A stretch of DNA of 64,000 nucleotides, taken from the NCBI RefSeq assembly GCF_000283155.1, contig NW_004454180.1:19051885-19115884 (forward strand), read 5' to 3'. Positions within the stretch are counted from its first letter, which is position 1, and each line of letters starts with the position of its first letter. Position numbers and translations under genes: made by a program. The DNA comes from Ceratotherium simum simum (lineage: Eukaryota > Chordata > Mammalia > Perissodactyla > Rhinocerotidae). The notes below the pieces were generated by a model. It saw only the letters and a list, made by a program, of their open reading frames with translations, was not told the DNA's origin and searched no databases. Positions 48,601 through 57,600 of this stretch are shown here, one piece after another.

Positions 48601-51600
48601 TGGGTGTCCAAAAGACACTTCAAAACTCAACATGTCCCAAGTGGAACTCATCTGGCTTTCCCTGGCAATGTAGCTATGCCTCCTCCGGCATTGTCTGTCT
48701 TAGTGATTAGTACCTCTTTCCCAGTTACTACAGACAGAAAATCAGGTATGTATGGACTCCACCTTCTACATTTTATCTCTAAAGTCTGCCACTCCTCCTC
48801 TTTTACATCCTCCTTTTTGTCCTTTTATCTTCTGCTTCTGCTTAGTTCAGGTCCCTGTCATCTCTTGCTGGCACTGTTGTAGTGGTTTCCTCATTGTCCT
48901 TACCTCCAGACTCAGTCCCCTGCCATCCGTCTTCTACATGGTTATCAGAGGGTCCTTCTCCATCTCAAATCTGATCATGTTACTCTCCTGCTTAAGGCTT
49001 TGTTGGCTCCCCATTATCTTCTGAGTAAAGAGCAAAATCAAGGCCCATCCTCCTCCATGAGCTGAGCCCTCCCAACCCCACAACTTTATTCCCTGCCACT
49101 TTTCATCATACCGTCTAGGTTTCAACGGTAGCAAAATACTGACTGTTCCTTGAATATGCAGTGCTAGTTTCATGCTTCTGAGCCTTTGCAGATGTTCCCT
49201 GAATGTCCTTCCTCCTTCCTCTTAAGCTAACTGGTGAACTGATGTTCTGAGATCTTTTCAAGTGTCTTCCTCTGTGCAGTTTTCTCTGACCACCATCTCT
49301 TTGTCCCTTTCCCTCTGCTGTGGCTCTTGTTACCTTTATGGATAATTACTGGAAGCTCCTTAAGGATGGGCCCATTTTCTGTTATCTTTACAAGCCCCAG
49401 GCCTACCATTGTTCAATAAGTGAGGGAAATGTAGCAGAGTGGAGTGAGGACACAGAGAGCAGGCAGGATGCCCGCTGGTCAGGTCCCTCCTCACCCTCTG
49501 GAGGGAGCACCTTTTCCACAGATACATCCCACATAACCAGGCCCCAGCCTGTGTGGTACCAGGGCTGCAGCTGTGGGCCAGTCACTCCCAGGGCACACTG
49601 CCCATGATTGTATGGGCCTCATGGAACCTGTACTAATAACAAGTTTAGAGCTAGCACAGAGACAGTGCTCAATATGTACTATTCTAAGTGTTTACATATA
49701 TCACCTCATTTTAGCCTCACAAGAACCTTTGACATAGGTATTAGTATTAGTCCCATTTTCCAAATGAGGAAACTGAAGCCCAGTTCATACAGCTAGTAAG
49801 TGGAGGAGTCAGTATTTATAAACAGAATGGGTTGATAAGTTGATATTTGTTGAAGCTGGTGTTAGGTACCCACGATCTCACTATATTGTTTTCTCTACTT
49901 TTGTGTAAGTCTAATAGTTTCCACAACAAAATATTTTTTAAAGACCAGATGGGATTAAATCAATGGACTTAACCTTTTTTTTCTTTTTAAGCAACAGAAC
50001 ACTTTCTCCAACAAAAATCTTGTGGAAAGGCTGATATGTACATGAAATAAAAGTGGATCTACTCTGGTTGAAGGGAAGCCAGACCCCTCCTTTTTCTCCC
50101 CTCTCACACTCAGCCCCACCCAAGGCACAGGGCTCAGGGAACACAGTTTAATGAAAATCACTGGGCCAGACTAACTCCCAGAATTCTTCTGGCACTTTTG
50201 CCTTCCTCTAGTTATATTGGCTTTGCGCTGGCCATTAGCCTAAATATCCTGTCCCAGAAACAGTGAGGCTGGGCTATTAATCATTTCTGCAGTCTGTGGA
50301 GAACTTGTTTGAAGGTTTGCAGAAACATGGGCTGCTATTAGAGATGCATTTCAATGTCTGTCTCTGCTGAGTGTTTATTAATAATCTCGCTAATCCCCGC
50401 TCTAGTTCCCGGATCTAGCTAACTCCGTCAAATGTCCTTGGGGAGCATTTTAAATTCTCCCTGATTTCTTGGAGCCAGACGCTTCCTTCTGCCTGGATTC
50501 CTCTCTGATACTTATATTCATGAATATTTCACATTTAATCTCCCTGATTACATTTCCATGTGATGCTCATGGTGCACTGGCTGCGTTTCTCAGGGAAGAC
50601 ATACAGGAAGCCCACGGTAAAGGCTTGAGTTTGCAGGTACAGTGCCAGAGACCTTTGTTCTTGCCACTGAGGTGGCCTTCTATCATGGACAGTGATGGGA
50701 GATGCTGAATGGTGGGCTTTGGAAGGGGCCTCTCAGTCTAGGGCTTTGCACCCTGGTTCAATGACCCTAAGGGACTGGCAGTTTCACTTAGGGATCAAAT
50801 GCCACCAGGACCTGCCCAATGGCCTCAAAACCACATGTGGGTCCCTGTGACCGGAGTTTCTCTACAGCTTTCCAGCTGCCACCCAGGCCCCATCCTTCCT
50901 GCACTGTCTCCCTCCAATGTTCCCATTGCCACCCAGTACCTCTAGCTTCAGAGAAGAAACTCTGATGAAATCATCTGCACTGAGGAGGAAAAGTTAGCCC
51001 CAAATGCCTGAGGCCTTGTGTTTTTAAAGTCAGCCCCAGGGAAAGGACAGTGAGGCTTACCACTCTCATGGGATGGATGGGGTGGAGTGTTATGGAGGAG
51101 ATGTGTGATTGGAAGGCCATAGATTTAGAAGTCACCAGTATAAACATATTAATCCAAACTGTAGGAGACATCAGGGTTCCCCAAGGAGAGAGAGGAGAGC
51201 TGTGGGCAGGACCCTGCAGAGGAGACAGAAATGATGGTCAAAGAGGCAAGATGACCCAAGAAGCACAAGTGTCCTGAAAGCCAGGGGAAGAAACCATTTC
51301 CAAATGGATGTGGTATGTGTGCCATGTGACAAATACTACAGAAAAAGTAATGTGACTAAGGAAATTGGACATGTGCTCATGCTTCCCTGGTAGGGTCCCA
51401 CAGGCACGTTTATGGACTTTACTCTTTGAGAAGCTCTCCCACAGGCTGCTTTGGGAGTGAGCCCTCCCTGTGGCCTAAGGGGAAAGCCAGAGCCCAGCTG
51501 TCAGGTCTCCACATCCCCTGCAGGTAGCGCCTGCGAGGCTGTTTTGGCTGCAAAGAGGCACGTGAGGGCCACTAGCGGCCTGCTTTTCCACAGCTGCAGG

Positions 51601-54600
51601 GACAGGTGCTGGCAGTAAGGAGTCTCCCAAGGAGGATCTGCACCAGGGAGGCAGAGGATGAGGACTGAACAGGTTTGCAGCAACCACAGCTAAAGTGGCA
51701 ATCAGGGCAGAGGACAGAGACCCATGTTCTACCCTCAGGAACTCACAAACCACTATGGCAACACAGCCCACCCAGGGCATTGCACTCTGGATGGCCTGAA
51801 GGAATACAGGTAAAGCCAGGATTTCCCTCCCAAACATTCTAGACTTTTCCCTTTCCTCTTAGTGACAAGCGTGTTTTCATTCCCACTGCCTCGTTCTAAA
51901 AGGAGCAGAGGCCACCATAATGGTTATATATCCTTCCCTTGCTAGATCACCAGCAGCCACTCAGATGACACTGTGGGGCCAGTCCTGGAGCTTTCTACCT
52001 GCCTGTGTCTGCTCTCTGCATCCCCAGAGGCAGAACAGGCACAGCCTTGGACCCACTCTGCAATCCTCAGACCTTGGGCTTACCACTGTGGTCTGAGCAG
52101 GTGCCTAGGATGGCAGCACCCATGTCAGTGCTTGGTCATTAGTTTCTCAGGGAGAATGTGAGTGACTCCAGCCCCTTCCAACTGACTGAGGCAGGGTGGC
52201 CCAGGGCCCTGGATCTTGTAGCAGAGGTTTGGGGTGTTTTGGAGCAAATAGTGAGGCTGGATTAGTAAGCAGCACAAGACCAACTAGCCGCCAGCTGACT
52301 TGTCATTATTTGCATACTCAGCCACCCTTTCAGGTTCTCCCAGGAGACACTCCTTAGGTCTTATCTGTGAAATGGAGAAGGCCTCATGAGAACTCTTTGT
52401 CCAGTGGCTGCAGCCTTGAAGTCTGGCCTGGCTTGGCCAGTCAGTTCTCTGGATCCTGTGACGAGACCTGTCCAGTGCTGGGGAAACAAGGAGAAGGCAT
52501 ATCTTGGGAGCACTGACTCTGACCTTAAACCAGACTTAAACTCACAGGAACCTAGAAAGATCTTTCCAAACAAGTACACAGGAAGGGCACTAGCAGCAGG
52601 GCAACTAATACGGGAGGTTGGAGAAGGAGGTCCTGTGGGTTTAAGGAATTGAGGTGGGCTTTCTGGGAGAGGCTGGATTGCACAGGACTTTGAAGACAGA
52701 CACCAGTGGGTGTAAGTGGTCTTACACTCAGCTCACGGTCTTCCTCCCAGGGCGGGCAGGTCTGCCCCTCCCTCCCTGAATCTCCTGCCTGCTGCCAGGG
52801 GCGAATACCCCCAGAGGCCCAAAGGACAGGTGGGAAGGCCAGCTTCAGGGCTGAGAGCAGCCCGCTGTGTTCACTTCCTAACAAATCCCAGTCTCTCTGC
52901 TTTCTTCCCGCAGGACCCAGCCGCCGCCTCCATCTCAGACGGAGACTGTGACGCCCGGGAGGGTGAGTCAGTAGCCATGAATTACAAACCATCCCCGCTC
53001 CAAGTGAAGCTGGGTGAGTGTGTCTGGGGGGTGAGGGAGATGTGGGGAGTGGACAAGGTGCTCTGGGCTGGGTCTGCAACGAGGTGCCACAAATAAACCA
53101 ACTCAGGCTAGGTGATTCCAAGACTCAAGTCACCAAGTCATTGGCACTGCCAGGCACCTTATCTCCTGCAAGCAACGAGGGAAGTTACAGTTCTCTGCAG
53201 GGCCCAAAACTCTAGGAGGCATCTCTGAGGCCAAGAAGGCTCTAGGTATTCCAGGGGATAGCTGCAGGGATAAAAGCATGGAACCCCAGAGAGAGGGTTG
53301 GAAGTGCCATCAAACACTGGACCAGGCTGAGAGGAAGCTGCCTTTGAGGTGGGTGTCAGTTGCTATGTCTCAGGGTAGAAAGGAATGAGGGCCAAAGCCA
53401 AGAAGCTGAGCCCCTCTCCCCATTCCTGCCTCAGCCTGTCGGGAGATCTCAGGGCCTGGTTGGCTCATTTTGGGGAGCCCTCCCCTTCCTGTCTTAGGAA
53501 ACCCAAATATCTCCCCCCTTTCCAGGGTCACCTCTCCTTGGGTGTTTATCTCATGTCCACTCCAGCGTCAGTTTATTCTCCTTTAAAGCCCCATGGCTCC
53601 CGGCCATTGCCCCTCACTCCTGCAATGCTGTTCCCACAAACAGTGCCCTACCCTTCAGGGACCAGAGTTTCACTTAGCGAAGGCTGCCGTACATAACAGA
53701 CTTCTACTAAAAATTTGGTTTTGTGAAGAGAAGTTACAACACAGTGCATCCAGGAAAGAATTTACAATTAAATACAAGTCATCATTATCCTTCAAACTCC
53801 TCTGTCATCCCTGCCACCTTCCTGTTCATCTTTCTGTCAGGCTCCAGCTGTCCACCAAATACTGGACCCCTCCTCATCCTAAGAGCACTTTCCCATCTAT
53901 CGTACATCCTTCTCCCTTTGCACCTGCCAGGACTCCTTTTCACGGTCCTGTTCTTTTATTCAGCTTTTTTTTTTTTTACCTTGCTTCTCTCCTTCCAGAC
54001 CACATCCAGGGAGCCCTTCAGGCTGTTTTCTAAACAAGAGAGCATCTCTCAGTGGAATTTATTCATCTTCCCAAGACACTAGACTCAAACTGCAGCCAGT
54101 TTTATTTGTTTTTTTTTTTTGTTTAATTTAACAATACAAGTATTTTAACAAGTATAACTTCTCCTTTACTCTTTCCCATCACATTCTCCTCCCCAGGGAT
54201 AATCATTCCAAGCTTTTTTAGTTTTTCTAGTTTTATTTTGTATTTTAACATAAGTGGTATCATACTGTACACATTTTCTGAAACTTTTTTTGTTTTTGTT
54301 TTCATTTTCCACTTAATGTCTTGGAACCTCTTCCAATACCAGTATGCAGAGAATGACTTCATTCTTTTAAATGGTTGCATAGTAGTTTGTAGTTTGGCTT
54401 TGCCAGTTTATTGTTTGCATTTTTTCACAATTTTAAACAATTCCAACATGCTTTTAAAGTTTGCATTTTTTCACAATTTTAAACAATTCCAACATGCTTT
54501 TAAAGTAACACTTTTTTCCTCCTCATTATTTTACCACCAAAGCTCCTCATGAAAATTCACAGCCTTGTCCCTGTTGCACTCAAGAAAATAACCACCAGGA

Positions 54601-57600
54601 ACTTTAAGGCAAATTGCACCCCCTAGAGGCTTGGCGTGGTAATGGCAGCTGCTGCCTACTGGAAAGAGGCTGGGGAAAAACTGGAAGAGTCAGATGAGCA
54701 GTGGCAAAGAAAGAGGAGCAGAGACTGGGAGATGAGGGGCAGAGACATGGAGCCGAGGGGAAATTCCAAGTCCCAGTAGCTGGAAACGTCCACCCCGTCC
54801 TTCCTCTCTGGAGTTCATGGTTGTTTTGTGAGAGCTTTCCCCTAGTATCCCTCTCCACCAACAGTCCCTTTTCCTACCTCTGGGCTTTATTACAGATGAG
54901 TAGGAGAGGGTGGGTGGGCCCCCTCCAGGATCCAGGCAGCTATGGCTACTGGAAACAGTGCCACACACGAGGCAGTGGGCCACCTGGTGGCCAGCTGCTT
55001 GAATCTGGTAGGCTCTGGAGCCTTGGAGAACTCAGAGGCTGGCAGAAGAGTCAGAAGTATAGCCAGAGGGGCTCCCCCAGCCTCCTGCCCCTTACGCTGC
55101 CAGCCCCATTCTTCCCCTCCCACTCCACAACCTTAAGTGGCTCCTTTTCCTTCTGTAATAATCCCAAACTCACCTCTCTGACCTTCAAAGCCTTCATGCT
55201 CTGAGTTTGTAATCAGAGGGAGCCCCCCAGCCCCTTAGCACAGGACCTGAGACATGATTGGTGACACAGATGTTTGTTGAATAAGTGAATGACCAAATAA
55301 ATGTATCCTACTTTTCCAACCTGACTTCCTTCCATCTTCAGCCCTCCATCCCATCCAGATCCACATTTATTATGCTCGTTTCTAAATGCTTTTTTTTTCC
55401 TTTTTCTTTTTGGTGAGGAAGATTGCCCCTGAGCTAACATCTGTTGCCAATCTTCCTCTTTTTGCTTGAGGAAGGTTGCGCCTGAGCTAACATCCATGCC
55501 AATCTTCCTCTATTTTGTGTGTGGGATGCCCCACAGCATGGCTTGATGAGTGCTGTGTAGGTCCGCACCCAGGATCCGAACCTGCGAACCCCAGGCCACC
55601 GAAGTGGAGCCGAAGTGGAGCATGCGAACTTAACCACTACACCACCGGGCCAGCCCCTCTAAATGCACTTTTATATACACTATCCTTCCTTCCTAGAATG
55701 CCCTCCTCTCTCCAGCTCAAGTTGTCACCTGCAGGAAGCCCTGACTGCTCCATCCTTCTGCCCCTCTCTCCTTCTCTAGCCTTTCTCTGGCATCAAGCAC
55801 ACACCGACTGCCCCACATGGGAGTACAGCTCCTCATAGACAGGGGTCAGCCTCCTCCTGTTGCCCCTCACTATCTGCCTTGGCTTGTGCAGGGCCAAGTA
55901 CTGTCTCCACCAAGCAGGAGGGCCTGGAGTTGGGATCCCTGCCTCAGTTCCTAGAAAAGCAAGGGGTTTCACAATGGAGGCCCAGCCCAGGCTGCCTGAG
56001 CAGTAAGGTAGGGTGGCCCTGGGGCAGGACACAGCTTCCTTCCCACGTTCCCCTGCAGAGAAGCAGCGGGAGCTGGCCCGGAAGGGCTCCCTGAAGAATG
56101 GCAGTATGGGTAGCCCCGTCAACCAGCAGCCCAAGAAGAACAACGTTATGGCCCGGACAAGGTAAAGACCCTCTGCCCCTCCCGGACCCTACCAGTCAGC
56201 AGCTATCTCGGCTGGTCCTGAGCCTCCCTCTCTTCCTTCCTTCCTCAGGCCCAGCTCCTCTGTGAGAGGAGAGTCTCAACAGGATCCAAGGGGGGTGGAG
56301 GGGTCAGGGCCCTACCCAGTTCCTTGCCAGGTTTGTGTGCTCCAGTTGCCAATCCAATCCCCCAAATTCTCCACCCAGGCTGGTCGTCCCCAATAAAGGC
56401 TACTCCTCTCTTGACCAGAGCCCAGACGAGAAGCCACTGGTAGCTCTTGATACAGACAGGTGTGTACGGGGACCCTGGGGGAGCTGGGCAAGCCACAGGA
56501 AGCATGTGAACATCCAAATGAGCTGTACAGGCCACATCTGCTATATTGTTAGAATTAGGGTGTTCCTCAGACAGCCAGATGCTCTCTGAGGGTGAATCCC
56601 TCAGGGAATGGAATTTTGTACCTGGAGGTGGGGGGGAGCAGAGAGAGGAAAAGGGCACTGGTGCAGTCTGCTGCTGGCCTGGACAACTGATCCAATGGCT
56701 GCCCCTAGAAAGGGCCCTGGTGCGATGCTTAATGCTCTGCACCCTCTAAGGGAAGGGACCTATTGCTGGGAACACACCCCGATGGACCTGGACTTTAGGA
56801 AAACCCAACAAGCCAGGATGATTTGGGCCTGATAAAAAGGTGGAGGGATGAGGGCAAGAGAGTAGCAGCTCTATTTAGAAGGAGGTTAAGGGTGGCAATT
56901 TATTTAGAAGGGGGGTGGGGGTAAGGAACCTGTCTTAAAACTGCATTTGCACAGCAAGCATAGTTTTTGTTTAGATCGTGCTGTTTATTTGGAAGCGTGG
57001 GGGAGGGGTGGGGTATTGACTGATGGGGGAGGGTGCAGGGAGCTTTCTATTTAGTTTCCCGGAATCACTTCCTCTCTGTCTTCTTTCCTCCACGCAGCGA
57101 TGATGACTTTGACATGTCCAGATATTCCTCCTCTGGCTACTCCTCTGCTGAGGTGAGGCCCCATCCCTTCCCGCCCTAGACACAGCGGAGCAGGCCCACC
57201 TCCACCTAGGGGAAGGGGTGAGGCCAGCGCCGAATCTCGCCCCAGAGGAGCAATGGGCAAAGCTAGGCGGATCCCCACGGGGGCGGGGCCTTATGGTTAG
57301 GGGCGGGGCTTGGGCCCTGGGTTGGAGCAGGGCTCTCAAATAGACTGGGGTGTGAAATATAGGTGACACCTTGTGAGGGAGGGCCTGAAATAGGGGCAGG
57401 GCCGAGCAGAGGCAGGACCTAAGGTGGGAAGTTGTCGGTAGAATGGGGTGGGGTCTGGAGTGGGGCGGGGCCTCGTAAGGATGTGCCTGTAAGAAAGTGA
57501 GGCCAGAACTGAGGGTGGGGCCTGAGGAGGGGCGAAGCCTGGGGTTTCAGAGAGACCTGGGATGGGACAGGCTGGGCGCGGATGGCCTGGGGATGCGGCC

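Larger units (their letters stand above)
9669..52913 (+). other. FAM219A: FAM219A intron 1 (43.2 kb)
   Basis: The donor is CTG|gtgagg and the acceptor cttcccgcag. The first kilobase (to about 10650) is GC-rich and continues the CpG island, with a CRE-like TGATGTCA at 10492-10499. The rest is repeat-rich. Stretches over 300 bp in which I recognise no gene or confident repeat are: 10650-11220, 11490-12290, 12790-14500, 15100-16880, 17460-18350, 18900-20480, 22000-22970, 23100-23570, 24310-25640, 26520-27100, 32530-34660, 34945-35370, 35500-36320, 36700-38260, 38535-39080, 40220-40640, 41230-42290, 42540-43390, 43760-44830, 45720-47540 (except the RE1), 49830-51000 and 51280-52910. Confidence 0.8.
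53014..56058 (+). other. FAM219A: FAM219A intron 2
   Basis: 3,045 bp, gtgagt...ctgcag. Holds L2, antisense L1 with a 46-bp tandem duplication, an ERE and the candidate CTCF site. The stretches 53014-53560 and 54520-55140 show no recognised gene or repeat. Confidence 0.85.

Noticed and set aside
51568..51586. Second CTCF-like motif (gggccactagcggcctgct)
   Set aside because: It departs from the motif at several core G positions, and I judged it too weak to list.
52552..53121. 189-codon minus-strand frame over FAM219A exon 2
   Set aside because: It runs antisense to a conserved coding exon and its splice sites. It is a shadow frame with no recognisable domain.
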